DNA of 9,328 bases from Bacteroidales bacterium (GCA_012728155.1 JAAYFR010000002.1:1-9328), one strand, 5' to 3'. Shown: positions 1 through 7,471, counted from the stretch's first letter. Notes: generated by a model from the letters alone, not told the origin. Numbers and translations are program-made.

Positions 1-24
1 ATACTATACTGTCGCTGCGAAATG

Positions 25-32
25 CAAATATA
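25..32 (-). promoter_or_regulatory. possible -7 promoter box reading left
   Basis: On the minus strand this reads TATATTTG, a perfect match to the Bacteroidetes -7 consensus TAnnTTTG. No TTTG was found at the expected distance of about 20 bases upstream. It would drive a gene lying to the left of the window, which cannot be seen. No obvious hairpin terminator for the minus-strand gene ending at base 97 was found in bases 1-96. Confidence 0.3.
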
Positions 33-96
33 GAACTTATTTGTGGATATAGGGAGAAATATTAATATAAAGATTGAAAAAAAATGTCAGATATCT

Positions 97-1125
97 TTAT
101 TCTAAGATGAGGGTCATATCCATATAAATGGGCAGATGGTCGCTGAACCCACCTATATAACGAGGGCCCAAATTGGTGCGGTAAGGCTTCTTTCCATAAT
201 ATTTCTCATCATCCTCCAACAGGAAATCGGCTTTAAAAATGTGTGCTTCATTACCTTTTACCTGGATACTGTTCCCTTCTGTCAAAAGGTTCCCGCTGAC
301 GATAAACTGATCGAGGATATCCCACTTCCCCTGATATTTGTAGGTGCCGAAGTCCGGTTCTTTGATGCGGTGGAGAAAGAGATTGTATAACTGCTCATTC
401 TTAAGCGGCGAGCGAATACTCCTTGCTCCCACTACCCGGGAGATACTCTTATTGGTGGGGTAATCGTTGAAATCACCCATAATGATGATATGGGCACTCT
501 CCCGGATGGCAAACAGACTGTCGACTTTGTTTCTCAGGAGAGTCGCCACCTCTATCCGTGCTGGTTCACTCTCCCGCTGTCCACCGCTACGTGAGGGGAA
601 GTGGCAGACAAATATGTCGAGGATATTGCCGTTGAGCATCTCTCCCGTGACATGGAGAATATTGCGTGTCGGTCTGTTTTTTTTTCGTTTGAACTTTATC
701 TCATATTCACTGATTTGCAAGGGCTTGAATTGATGACGTTGATAGAGAAGTGCTACATCAATTCCCCGGTCATCAGGCGAATCGGTGACAATGAAATCAT
801 AACCCTGTACCCGTAGGGGAGATCTTTTCGTGAGATCGAAAAGGACCGAGTCGTTCTCTACCTCACATAACCCTACCAGGGTAGGGGATTGCATACCGCC
901 GACAGCGGTAATTACACGGCTGATATTGCGCAGCTTTTCCCAATATTTCCACGGTGTCCACCGCATAAAACCATCCGGCAGGAAGTCGTTGTCTTCCTTT
1001 TCGGGATCATCATGGGTGTCGAACAGATTTTCCACGTTGTAGAACATAATACGGAAGTTGTCTTGTGCAACCACTTCCGTAATATGGATAATCAGTAAGA
1101 AACCGACAATGACGAAATTGCGCAT
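97..1125 (-). CDS. secreted endonuclease/exonuclease/phosphatase-fold protein
   Basis: A 342-residue protein of the endonuclease/exonuclease/phosphatase (DNase I-like) superfamily, metal-dependent phosphodiesterases that cut nucleic acids, phospholipids or phosphate esters. Seen: a hydrophobic N-terminus (residues 1-20, ending VVA-Q) that looks like a signal peptide, so export to the periplasm or surface is likely. The motifs follow family order: FYNVENLFD (28-36, with N30), GLCEVEN (85-91, E88 as the Mg ligand), DRGIDVALLY (119-128), CHFPSRSGG (174-182, H175), MGDFN (216-220, D218/N220) and GFSDHLP (326-332, D329/H330). All catalytic positions expected of the fold appear present, so it should be active. 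The substrate is not predictable; Bacteroidetes proteins of this kind are usually annotated only to family level. It is the second gene of a unit with pepD, starting 12 bases after the pepD stop. Fold assignment is sure; DNA as the substrate is not. Confidence 0.9.
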   Translation of the reverse strand: MRNFVIVGFLLIIHITEVVAQDNFRIMFYNVENLFDTHDDPEKEDNDFLPDGFMRWTPWKYWEKLRNISRVITAVGGMQSPTLVGLCEVENDSVLFDLTKRSPLRVQGYDFIVTDSPDDRGIDVALLYQRHQFKPLQISEYEIKFKRKKNRPTRNILHVTGEMLNGNILDIFVCHFPSRSGGQRESEPARIEVATLLRNKVDSLFAIRESAHIIIMGDFNDYPTNKSISRVVGARSIRSPLKNEQLYNLFLHRIKEPDFGTYKYQGKWDILDQFIVSGNLLTEGNSIQVKGNEAHIFKADFLLEDDEKYYGKKPYRTNLGPRYIGGFSDHLPIYMDMTLILE

Positions 1126-1137
1126 TATTTCCGGGTT

Positions 1138-2601
1138 TTAATGCTTCTCCGGCAAGTTTTCCAGGATTTTCACCAGGAAATCCCAGAATTTGGGCACGGA
1201 AGAGATCTTCATTTGTTCGTCGGGCGAATGTACATCTGTCATGTCCGGCCCGATCGAAATCATGTCGAGATGGGGATATTTCTCGAGGAACAACCCACAT
1301 TCGAGACCGGCATGGATCGCCTTTACCTTGGGACTTTTGCCGAATAGTGCTTCGTACTCCTTTTGCGCATGTTTCAGTATGTCGGAATCGGGATTGGGTT
1401 GCCATCCCGGATATCCGGCGTTGTGGGTAATCTTGGCGCCGGCCAGTTCAAATACCGATGCAACCATATTCACCACATACTCTTTCTGCGACTCTACGGA
1501 GCTGCGCTGACTGGTGCCGACCTCGATCAGCTGATGGTCGATCATCTTCACGGCAGCCAAATTGGTGGAGGTCTCCACCAGCCCCTGAATCTCGTGACTC
1601 ATGCCAATAACACCATGGGGGCAAGCATACAATGCGTTGATCAGTCGCTCGGTGGTTTTTTTATTGATCACTTTCGACGGAATTTGTGCCGACTCAAGTT
1701 GTATGTTGAGACCGGGATCGGTCTGCCGGTATTCCTCCTGTACCTGAGCCAGGAATGTGTTTAGTTTTACCCGTATATCCTCTTTGTACCTCTCTTTTAC
1801 ACCCAATAGTGCGTGCGCTTCACGGGGGATGGCGTTGTGTAAATTCCCTCCCCCTATCTCGGAGAGGAGCATACCATATTTTTTCTTTGCGATGGAATGT
1901 AAAAAGCGGGTGAGTATCTTGTTGGCATTGCCCAGCTTTTTGTCGATATCACTGCCCGAATGTCCTCCGCGCAACCCTTTTACCTGCACCGTGAACCAGA
2001 AATAGTTCTTTGGCACATCTTTTTCCTTGTATTTGAAATAGGCTTTTGTTCCTTTTCCTCCGGAACATCCTATATATATTTCACCCTCCTCCTCTGTGTC
2101 GAGATTGATCAGGATATTCCCTGTGAGGAGATCTTTGTCGAGCATATAGGCACCTGTCAATCCTGTCTCTTCGTCTACGGTGAAAAGTGCTTCGATCTTG
2201 CCATGGCTGATATCGTCGGCAGCCAACAAAGCCAATTGGGCAGCTACTCCTATACCATTGTCGGCTCCCAGCGTGGTGCCCTTCGCTTTTATCCAATCGC
2301 CATCAATAATTGTCTCGATGGGGTCATTGTCGAAATCGTGTGTTATATCTGAGTTTTTTTCGCAGACCATATCCACATGCGATTGCAGGATTACCGTGGG
2401 AACATTCTCTTTGCCTGGAGTGGCTGGCTTGGTTATCAGTATATTGCCGGCTTTATCCTGTTTTGCCTCGAGGTTGTGTTGGCGGGCAAAATCGAGCAGA
2501 TAGGCGAGGACTCTCTCCTCTTTTTTGGAGGGTCTTGGAATTTGTGTGATCTGGTGGAAATAGTTCCAGATGGCGGAAGGTTGTAATTCTGTTATCGTCA
2601 T
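1138..2601 (-). CDS. pepD: aminoacyl-histidine dipeptidase (cytosolic non-specific dipeptidase)
   Basis: A 487-residue M20-family metallopeptidase of the PepD type, which hydrolyses dipeptides such as Xaa-His (carnosine-like) and many others in the cytoplasm. Seen: the first metal-binding motif QSHVDMV (73-79, H75 and D77), bridging Asp in GADNG (D114), general base and metal ligand in DEETG (E144, E145), LDTEE (D168), the lid/dimerisation domain with RGGHSG (211-216), and the C-terminal DVHSPDE (456-462, H458). Length agrees with the roughly 485 residues of E. coli PepD. The frame is open to an ATG 63 bases further upstream, but the start at 2601 (MTITELQPSAIW) matches the family N-terminus and lies just downstream of a plausible promoter; the extra 21 residues would be untypical. 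No signal peptide. Probably co-transcribed with the downstream phosphodiesterase-fold gene; a functional link between the two is not evident. Confidence 0.95.
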   Translation of the reverse strand: MTITELQPSAIWNYFHQITQIPRPSKKEERVLAYLLDFARQHNLEAKQDKAGNILITKPATPGKENVPTVILQSHVDMVCEKNSDITHDFDNDPIETIIDGDWIKAKGTTLGADNGIGVAAQLALLAADDISHGKIEALFTVDEETGLTGAYMLDKDLLTGNILINLDTEEEGEIYIGCSGGKGTKAYFKYKEKDVPKNYFWFTVQVKGLRGGHSGSDIDKKLGNANKILTRFLHSIAKKKYGMLLSEIGGGNLHNAIPREAHALLGVKERYKEDIRVKLNTFLAQVQEEYRQTDPGLNIQLESAQIPSKVINKKTTERLINALYACPHGVIGMSHEIQGLVETSTNLAAVKMIDHQLIEVGTSQRSSVESQKEYVVNMVASVFELAGAKITHNAGYPGWQPNPDSDILKHAQKEYEALFGKSPKVKAIHAGLECGLFLEKYPHLDMISIGPDMTDVHSPDEQMKISSVPKFWDFLVKILENLPEKH

Positions 2602-2633
2602 ATCATTTAAATTTAGATAGCTTATAGAGTAGG

Positions 2634-2665
2634 TAAAAGTACAAGAAAATCGGAGGACAAACAAA
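2634..2665 (-). promoter_or_regulatory. predicted pepD promoter
   Basis: Minus strand: TTTG (2662-2665), a 20-base spacer, then TACTTTTA (2634-2641), which differs from the Bacteroidetes -7 consensus TAnnTTTG only at the last base. The predicted transcript start is roughly 25 bases before the pepD ATG at 2601. Spacing supports it; no experimental evidence. Confidence 0.5.
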
Positions 2666-2690
2666 AAAAAGTATCTTTAACCCGAAAAAA

Positions 2691-2722
2691 TGTGATTTAA
2701 TTGGCTAATTAGACTATCTTTG
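2691..2722 (+). promoter_or_regulatory. predicted promoter of the small-membrane-protein/Skp unit
   Basis: TATCTTTG (2715-2722) matches the Bacteroidetes -7 box TAnnTTTG exactly. TGTG (2691-2694), 20 bases upstream, matches the -33 TTTG at three of four bases. The start codon at 2743 is 20 bases beyond the -7 box, leaving a very short leader. It is divergent from the pepD promoter. Confidence 0.55.
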
Positions 2723-2742
2723 CGGTGCCCAAAAATATCATT

Positions 2743-2964
2743 ATGATAAAAGTATTTATTATTGGCTCTCTCATCCTGTTTGTCGCTATCCTGTTGATGG
2801 GAATACCTGTTTTCTTTACGAAGAAAAGAGAGTTCCCCAGCCTCCATATAGGAGATAGTAAACCGTTACAGAAGAAAGGGATCCATTGTGCCACATCTCA
2901 GGATATGGAGATGAGAAGAAGAGAAAGCCCGATAGAAAAAATGTTGAAATCAGAAAATATTTAA
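2743..2964 (+). CDS. small single-span membrane protein with one conserved-looking Cys
   Basis: A 73-residue protein: a hydrophobic segment at about residues 2-25, then a short basic, polar tail containing FPSLHIGDSKPLQKKGIHCATSQD (given here as a landmark at about residues 32-55; C49 is the only Cys) and a run of Arg. From memory, similar short proteins with a GI-x-C-A-x-x-QD element occur in Bacteroidales, of unknown function; there is a loose resemblance in size and layout to NqrM-type (DUF539) maturation factors, but the multi-Cys motif of those is absent. The start at ATG 2743 is preferred over an in-frame ATG at 2725, which lies only a few bases after the predicted -7 box and would prepend a polar stretch to the membrane helix. 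The next gene starts 11 bases after its stop, so the two are probably one transcript. Confidence 0.7.
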   Translation: MIKVFIIGSLILFVAILLMGIPVFFTKKREFPSLHIGDSKPLQKKGIHCATSQDMEMRRRESPIEKMLKSENI

Positions 2965-2975
2965 ATCGTTCAAAA

Positions 2976-3611
2976 ATGAAGAATTCTACTCTTTACACCG
3001 CCGGCGGCGTGTTGGCGGTCGCAATCATTATTCTTTACATCTTGCATTTTACATCCAAACCATTTGTCAACGGATCCTCCGGTAAAGATCTCTCCGCCTT
3101 ATTGAAAGACTCAGCGATCACATTGCCTATCGGTTATGTGAATGTGGACTCTTTGCTGATGAATTACAATTTTGCCAAGGATCTCAATGAATCACTTTTG
3201 AGAAAACAGGAGAATACCCGTGCCACACTGAATCAGAGAGAAGGACAGATCCGCTCTGCCGTTGCCGATTTTGAGCGGAAGGTGCAAAATAACGCTTTCC
3301 TGACCAACGAAAGGGCGCAACAGGAACAAAACCGTATTATGCAGATGGATCAGGAATATCAACAGTTGGCAGAACGATTGACTCAGGAGTTCCTGCTGGA
3401 ACAGGAGAAATTAAACCTCCAGATGGAGGATACCATCAGAGCCAGAATGAAAGAGTTCAACCTGGACAAGCATTATGAAGTTATATTCAGTAACAGAACT
3501 ACCAGTACCATCCTGCTTGCCGATGATAAATATGATATTACCAGTGAAGTGGTCGAATTTTTGAATAGTAAGTACGGCCCCGCCACGGCAACCTCTGCAA
3601 CAGACCATTAA
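2976..3611 (+). CDS. OmpH/Skp-family coiled-coil protein, membrane-anchored
   Basis: A 211-residue protein resembling OmpH/Skp, the periplasmic trimeric chaperone that escorts unfolded outer-membrane proteins. Seen: an N-terminal hydrophobic segment (residues 8-25) with no clear cleavage site; the typical IGYVNVDSLLMNYNF strand (52-66); a long charged, Gln/Glu-rich helical stretch (about 67-160) that would form the tentacle hairpin; and a C-terminal strand region (YEVIFSNRTT, then ILLADDKYDIT, to about residue 190) typical of the family's beta core. Skp itself is cleaved and soluble; here the protein is probably anchored in the inner membrane and faces the periplasm. The frame is open upstream to 2886, but that would overlap the previous gene; ATG 2976 begins right before the membrane segment. 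A terminator follows 30 bases after the stop. Family membership is confident; a true Skp role is inferred. Confidence 0.85.
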   Translation: MKNSTLYTAGGVLAVAIIILYILHFTSKPFVNGSSGKDLSALLKDSAITLPIGYVNVDSLLMNYNFAKDLNESLLRKQENTRATLNQREGQIRSAVADFERKVQNNAFLTNERAQQEQNRIMQMDQEYQQLAERLTQEFLLEQEKLNLQMEDTIRARMKEFNLDKHYEVIFSNRTTSTILLADDKYDITSEVVEFLNSKYGPATATSATDH

Positions 3612-3641
3612 CCGGTTACCCCGGTATGAAAATAGTAGGGA

Positions 3642-3676
3642 GGGTATGTCACGTTGGTGATCTTACCCTTTTTTTT
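3642..3676 (+). terminator. rho-independent terminator after the Skp-like gene
   Basis: Hairpin: GGGTA (3642-3646) pairs with TACCC (3664-3668) and GTCAC (3648-3652) pairs with GTGAT (3657-3661, one G-T wobble), around the loop GTTG with a small internal loop. Eight T bases follow (3669-3676). It separates the Skp-like gene from the glycosyltransferase gene. A second short inverted repeat (ACCGG/CCGGT, 3611-3625) overlaps the stop codon and may assist. Confidence 0.7.
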
Positions 3677-3698
3677 GTGGTATAGCTCGAATGAAAAA

Positions 3699-4874
3699 AT
3701 GGAACATTGGAAAACATATATCGAAAGGCAGAAAGTGGAATACCTGCATACCACTATCCCACCGAAGGCAGCTGCAGATATGATTGTGGTGATTCCCTGC
3801 TATAACGAGCCAAACCTTTTTGAGACATTGTACAATCTTTTTTCGTGCGTTCGCCCCGCAGCAAATGTGCTGACACTCGTTGTGGTTAATTCGGGCTTGC
3901 TCGCCAGTGAGGAGGTTGTCGACCAGAATAGGGCTTCGGTTAAGGAGATCATCCGGTTTGCGGAGCGTTACAATGAAGATGGATTTGGTTTTTTTTCGTT
4001 GCTGTTCGAAGATCTACCACGAAAACATGCCGGAGTGGGGCTGGCACGAAAGATAGGAATGGACCTGGCGGTGGAGCATTTCCTGAGGAATGGGAAACAA
4101 CGAGGGGTTATTGTCTCCTTGGATGCCGATTGTACCGTGTCACCCAATTTCCTGACAACTATATGGGAGGCTTTTTCTCGTGATAAATCGCTGAATGCCA
4201 CTATCCACGACTTCCGTCACCGGGTGGAAAAAGAGAGCCCTTTGACAGAGAGTGCCGCAAGGGAGTATGAGGCCTATATCCGTTATTTTCGGGCGATGCT
4301 GGAATGGATTGGTTTTCCCTATTATTGGCATACCATTGGCTCTGCATTTGCTGTCTCAGCAGGTGCTTATGTGCGTGTAGGAGGTATGGGAAGGCAACAG
4401 GGAGGCGAAGATTTTTACTTCTTACAGAAGATATTTGCGTTGGGAAATATCAGAGAGCTAAAAGAGACCCGGGTCTTTCATTTGGCGCGTCTCTCCGATC
4501 GGGTTCCTTTTGGTACCGGTCCCTCATTACAGAAAATTATGGATGAGCCGGCAGGAAGTGAGAGGGCCTATTCGGAAAGAGCATTTCGGGAGCTGAAGCA
4601 GCTCTTCGACATGATCAACGACTTCAGGGGAAATGACGACCAGTTGGTGGAGAGGATGATAGTGACATTGCACCCATCACTGCAACAATTCTTGAAGGAG
4701 ATGGATTTCTCAACGCTTATCAGAGAGTGTAATCAGAACAGTGCCTCTCCAACAACATTCCGGAAACGTTTCTTTCACCATTTCAACGCTTTTCGGATTA
4801 TCAAATACCTGAATCAGGCCCATCCCGATCCATTCCCATATGAGAATTTTGCGGGGTTGGTTGATAAATATTAG
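3699..4874 (+). CDS. GT-A family-2-like glycosyltransferase
   Basis: A 391-residue cytoplasmic protein with the hallmarks of GT-A, family-2-like transferases, which move a sugar from a nucleotide-sugar donor to a lipid, glycan or protein acceptor. Seen: VIPCYNEPNL (31-40), the family's first strand and nucleotide site; SLDADC (140-145) with the metal-binding D-x-D at D142/D144; the acceptor-side region GFPYYWHTIGSAFAVSAGAYVRVGGM at about 205-230; and GGEDFYF (235-241), with E237/D238 in the place of the ED base motif. No membrane helix or signal peptide, so a soluble or membrane-associated enzyme at the cytoplasmic face. The frame continues upstream to a TTG at 3654, but that codon lies inside the terminator hairpin, so ATG 3699 is chosen. 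No other glycan-synthesis genes are adjacent, so donor and acceptor cannot be named. Its C-terminal ~120 residues show no motif I recognise. Confidence 0.85.
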   Translation: MEHWKTYIERQKVEYLHTTIPPKAAADMIVVIPCYNEPNLFETLYNLFSCVRPAANVLTLVVVNSGLLASEEVVDQNRASVKEIIRFAERYNEDGFGFFSLLFEDLPRKHAGVGLARKIGMDLAVEHFLRNGKQRGVIVSLDADCTVSPNFLTTIWEAFSRDKSLNATIHDFRHRVEKESPLTESAAREYEAYIRYFRAMLEWIGFPYYWHTIGSAFAVSAGAYVRVGGMGRQQGGEDFYFLQKIFALGNIRELKETRVFHLARLSDRVPFGTGPSLQKIMDEPAGSERAYSERAFRELKQLFDMINDFRGNDDQLVERMIVTLHPSLQQFLKEMDFSTLIRECNQNSASPTTFRKRFFHHFNAFRIIKYLNQAHPDPFPYENFAGLVDKY

Positions 4875-4879
4875 TTCTA

Positions 4880-4911
4880 TTTCTCTATTTGGTCGATTTT
4901 TTGTATTTTTG
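4880..4911 (+). promoter_or_regulatory. predicted promoter of the MarC-family gene
   Basis: TATTTTTG (4904-4911) matches TAnnTTTG exactly; TTTC (4880-4883), 20 bases upstream, matches the -33 TTTG at three of four bases. The coding start is 47 bases downstream. The surrounding DNA is T-rich, which raises the chance of a fortuitous match. Confidence 0.45.
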
Positions 4912-4958
4912 TGTACGAAGTGTAAGCTATCCCTTTCATAATTCTAAAATAAAGCGTT

Positions 4959-5567
4959 ATGGCAATACTTAGTGGAGTTGAAATAATCAGTGCTTTTCTG
5001 GTCCTGTTTGCGATTATCGATGTGACAGGGTCGGTACCCATTTTTCTGAATCTGAAAAGTCAACAGAAAACGATCCATCCCGAGAAGGCGGCGCTCTACT
5101 CATTCTTGGTCTTGGTGGGATTCCTTTTTGTGGGGGAATGGATACTGAAACTTTTCCAACTCGATATCTCTGCCTTTGCGGTGGCCGGGGCGGTGGTGCT
5201 GCTCATCATCTCCATTGAGATGATTTTTGGTGTGGAGATTTTCAAAAACGATAACAGCACTGCCGATATCTCCTCTACATTGTTTCCGGTAGTATTCCCG
5301 CTGATTGCCGGCCCGGGGAGTTTTACGACCCTGCTTTCAATGCGTGCCGAATTCCATGTGGTGAATATCATTATCGCACTAATCCTGAATATGGTGATTG
5401 TATATCTTGTGCTGAGATACCTCGATCTGGTGAAAAAGATCTTGGGAGAGAGTGGGGCATATATCCTCCGCAAGTTCTTTGGAGTGATCCTGATGGCCAT
5501 ATCGGTGAAACTGCTTACCTCCAATCTCTCAGCACTTATCGCCACAGTGAGTGTGACTGCCGGATAA
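4959..5567 (+). CDS. MarC-family integral membrane protein
   Basis: A 202-residue inner-membrane protein of the MarC/UPF0056 family, with about six hydrophobic spans (roughly 8-30, 45-65, 70-92, 108-128, 135-153, 172-198). Family signatures seen: DVTGSVPIFL (21-30), FPLIAGPGSFTTLL (112-125) and RKFFGVILMAISVKLL (171-186). Length is typical. The family was named after the E. coli marC locus, but published work does not support a role in multiple-antibiotic resistance; members are sometimes annotated as possible amino acid transporters, and the substrate is unknown. It appears to be a single-gene unit, with its own -7 box upstream and a compact terminator immediately after the stop. Confidence 0.92.
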   Translation: MAILSGVEIISAFLVLFAIIDVTGSVPIFLNLKSQQKTIHPEKAALYSFLVLVGFLFVGEWILKLFQLDISAFAVAGAVVLLIISIEMIFGVEIFKNDNSTADISSTLFPVVFPLIAGPGSFTTLLSMRAEFHVVNIIIALILNMVIVYLVLRYLDLVKKILGESGAYILRKFFGVILMAISVKLLTSNLSALIATVSVTAG

Positions 5568-5569
5568 TG

Positions 5570-5588
5570 GGGTGATGTCACCCTTTTT
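5570..5588 (+). terminator. terminator after the MarC-family gene
   Basis: GGGTG (5570-5574) and CACCC (5579-5583) form a perfect five-pair stem around the loop ATGT, followed by five T bases and, after a short gap, six more. It starts two bases after the stop codon. Confidence 0.65.
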
Positions 5589-5634
5589 ACCGTTTTTTCT
5601 ATTTCTATACGACCCAAAGTAGCAAAAAAAGAGC

Positions 5635-5642
5635 TATATTTG
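5635..5642 (+). promoter_or_regulatory. predicted eno promoter (-7 box)
   Basis: TATATTTG is an exact match to the Bacteroidetes -7 box, 93 bases before the enolase start. No clear TTTG was seen about 20 bases upstream. The implied leader is about 85 bases long; I saw no convincing structured regulatory element in it. Confidence 0.5.
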
Positions 5643-5735
5643 CAGGTCGAAAATCTTGATGCCCTTTTACGGAAATCAGGTTATTTTTCCATCAATTGGG
5701 ATGTTCAAATTAATCTATTTATAAAATTCAACAAC

Positions 5736-7019
5736 ATGAGAATTGTAAGTGTTTTAGGACGGGAGATTTTGGATTCAAGAGGTAATCCGACCGTCGAAGT
5801 GGATGTGTTGACAGAATCCGGCGCATTTGGACGTGCCGCTGTTCCGTCGGGTGCCTCCACAGGTGAGAACGAAGCGTTGGAACTCCGCGACGGAGATAAG
5901 AGCCGCTATCTTGGAAAAGGGGTGCTGAAAGCGGTGGCAAATATCAACGATACTATCGCACCGGACCTGTTGGGAATGAATGTGTTGGAGCAAACCCAGA
6001 TCGACGCCAGACTGCTTGAATTGGATGGTACGAAAACAAAATCGAACCTTGGCGCAAATGCACTGTTGGGGGTATCCCTTGCAGTAGCCAAGGCGGCTGC
6101 CAATTATCTCGGCCTGCCGCTTTACCGTTATATCGGTGGAACCAATACCTATGTATTGCCGGTACCAATGATGAATATCATCAACGGTGGTTCTCATTCC
6201 GATGCGCCTATCGCTTTCCAGGAATTTATGATCCGCCCTGTAGGCGCTAATTCTTTCAAGGAAGGGTTGCGTATGGGTGCGGAGGTGTTCCATGCATTGA
6301 AGAAAGTGCTTCACGATAAAGGCCTCAGTACTGCGGTAGGTGATGAGGGTGGTTTCGCTCCCAATCTGAGCGGAGGAACCGAAGAGGCGTTGGAGTCCAT
6401 CTTGACTGCTATCAGGAATGCAGGCTACGAACCGGGTAAGGATGTGATGATCGGACTCGACTGTGCCGCTTCCGAATTCTACAAAGATGGTGTATATGAC
6501 TATGCCAAATTTGAAGGACCGAACGGTAAAAAACGTTCACTTGCAGAGCAGGTTGCTTACCTCGAAGAGCTGATCACCAAATATCCTATCGACTCAATCG
6601 AAGATGGTATGAGTGAGAACGACTGGGAAGGGTGGAAATTGCTGACCGACAAAATCGGTGACAAATGCCAGTTGGTGGGTGACGACCTGTTCGTAACCAA
6701 TGTAGAGTTCCTTGAAAGAGGTATCAAAGAGGGTTGCGGAAACTCTATCCTGATCAAGGTGAACCAGATTGGAACGCTTACCGAAACACTGAATGCTATT
6801 GAAATGGCGCACAGAAATGGTTATACCAGCGTGACCTCCCACCGTTCAGGTGAAACGGAAGATGCTACTATCGCCGACATCTCTGTGGCAACCAACGCCG
6901 GACAGATCAAAACCGGTTCACTGAGCCGTTCAGACCGTATGGCGAAGTACAACCAGTTGCTCCGCATCGAAGAGGAGTTGGGCGACCGTGCCGTGTACGG
7001 TTACAAGAAGATCAGATGA
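5736..7019 (+). CDS. eno: enolase (phosphopyruvate hydratase)
   Basis: A 427-residue enolase, which interconverts 2-phosphoglycerate and phosphoenolpyruvate in glycolysis and gluconeogenesis; a cytoplasmic, Mg-dependent enzyme. Seen: REILDSRGNPTVEVDV (9-24), the mobile loop PSGASTGENEALELRD (37-52, S41), VGDEGGFAPN (201-210, E204), metal ligands D242 (IGLDCAASEF), E289 (SIEDG) and D316 (GDDLFVT), the catalytic base K341 (LIKVNQIGTLTE), the phosphate-binding SHRSGETED (368-376), and K392 (QIKTGSLSRSD). The sequence is complete and shows no lesions. The frame is open upstream to 5640, but those 32 residues are not part of the family and the first two codons overlap the -7 box; ATG 5736 gives the canonical MRIVSVLGREILDSRG start. 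A bidirectional terminator lies about 40 bases downstream. Confidence 0.99.
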   Translation: MRIVSVLGREILDSRGNPTVEVDVLTESGAFGRAAVPSGASTGENEALELRDGDKSRYLGKGVLKAVANINDTIAPDLLGMNVLEQTQIDARLLELDGTKTKSNLGANALLGVSLAVAKAAANYLGLPLYRYIGGTNTYVLPVPMMNIINGGSHSDAPIAFQEFMIRPVGANSFKEGLRMGAEVFHALKKVLHDKGLSTAVGDEGGFAPNLSGGTEEALESILTAIRNAGYEPGKDVMIGLDCAASEFYKDGVYDYAKFEGPNGKKRSLAEQVAYLEELITKYPIDSIEDGMSENDWEGWKLLTDKIGDKCQLVGDDLFVTNVEFLERGIKEGCGNSILIKVNQIGTLTETLNAIEMAHRNGYTSVTSHRSGETEDATIADISVATNAGQIKTGSLSRSDRMAKYNQLLRIEEELGDRAVYGYKKIR

Positions 7020-7042
7020 TATTTTTTGGATATTTTTTTTGA

Positions 7043-7332
7043 TACAAACTACAACAACAAAAGCCATCTTTCGGGATGGCTTTTGTGCTTCTATAATTCA
7101 TTCCGACCGACTTGTTAATTTCGTCCCAATTTGACTTCCAGCTTTGTGAGTTTGTCTCGGTTCTTCTGGATGCTCTTCTCCAGTTTTTAAATTTGATCTT
7201 CGTTTTTTGTGACTTTGGAATCGGCTTTATTGGCAGACTTGGCCTTTGACTCAGCTTCTTTTGCTGCTTTCTTTGCTTTTTTGGCCTTACTCTTACTGTC
7301 GATATCCTTACTCAGCGATTTGGCCGAAACGA
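7043..7332. repeat. left copy of a long direct repeat flanking the fucosidase gene
   Basis: Bases 7043-7332 align without gaps to 9039-9328 (offset 1996) with 11 mismatches by eye, about 96% identity. The unit contains a bidirectional hairpin terminator and the 3' part of a small minus-strand Lys-rich gene. Similarity begins abruptly at TACAAACTAC; the other end cannot be fixed, because the right copy runs off the window. No transposase, terminal inverted repeats or target-site duplication was seen. Confidence 0.93.
7058..7085. terminator. bidirectional terminator between eno and the Lys-rich pseudogene
   Basis: CAAAAGCCATC (7058-7068) pairs perfectly with GATGGCTTTTG (7075-7085) over 11 base pairs, around the loop TTTCGG. 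The stem is flanked by A/T on both sides, so it can end transcription in either direction: eno from the left and the small minus-strand gene from the right. It is repeated identically at 9054-9081. Confidence 0.85.
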
Positions 7333-7336
7333 GCAT
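7115..7336 (-). pseudogene. decayed copy of a small Lys/Ala-rich coiled-coil protein gene
   Basis: Minus-strand frame beginning MLVSAKSLSKDIDSKSK (ATG at 7334-7336) and homologous to the open copy at 9111-9328. Codon 50 is TAA (7187-7189), where the right copy has AAA, so translation stops after 49 residues and the coiled-coil tail (KLEKSIQKNRDKL onward) is lost. Relative to the right copy the coding part has eight base differences: three silent, four amino-acid changes (E for Q, R for Q, V for A, N for D) and the stop. Upstream of the ATG the frame is closed by TGA 24 bases before it. The true start of the intact gene is unknown, so this copy may also be 5'-truncated. A functional 49-residue Lys-rich peptide is possible but less likely. 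Confidence 0.7.
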
Positions 7337-7471
7337 GATAACTGTTCTTACGCGAGTTCATGACTAAAAAGCGAGCTCCATCCGATGCCATTGGATATAA
7401 ATAATTTTAGTCGTATGAAAGTGGTAACTACGGGTTTTTCTGAAAACTATACTCTGCGATCGGTCATTAAA
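7337..7471. other. intergenic DNA with a possible gene remnant
   Basis: Between the left repeat and the fucosidase promoter there is no complete gene. A short plus-strand open stretch (7364-7480) ends in NYTLRSVIKFG then a stop; the alternating hydrophobic, near-terminal-Phe ending is faintly like the last strand of an outer-membrane barrel, but 38 residues is too short to identify. It has no upstream start except an internal ATG at 7415. Nothing else is evident in this stretch. Confidence 0.25.

Noticed and set aside
1..96. AAAGAT/ATCTTT inverted repeat as a terminator for the leftmost minus-strand gene
   Set aside because: Stem is short and AT-only with a long loop and no clear following T-run; not convincing.
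2602..2664. Longer pepD start with 21 extra residues
   Set aside because: The extension covers the predicted promoter and is not found in the family; MTITELQPSAIW at 2601 fits PepD.
2886..2975. Longer start of the Skp-like protein
   Set aside because: It would overlap the upstream small gene in another frame and place a polar stretch before the membrane anchor.
3654..3698. TTG start for the glycosyltransferase
   Set aside because: It lies in the loop of the preceding terminator hairpin; ATG 3699 is better placed.
5096..5617. Minus-strand open frame of 173 residues over the MarC-family gene
   Set aside because: Antisense shadow of the membrane-protein codons; runs through the terminator and has no family features.
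5640..5735. Enolase extended by 32 residues
   Set aside because: It overlaps the -7 box and has no counterpart in enolases.
5775..6314. Minus-strand open frame of 179 residues inside eno
   Set aside because: Shadow of a highly conserved, strongly biased coding gene; no recognisable motif, start context or promoter.
7308..7361. Minus-strand 17-codon peptide beginning MNSRKNSYHARFG
   Set aside because: Runs out of frame into the Lys-rich reading frame and stops; too short and probably fortuitous.
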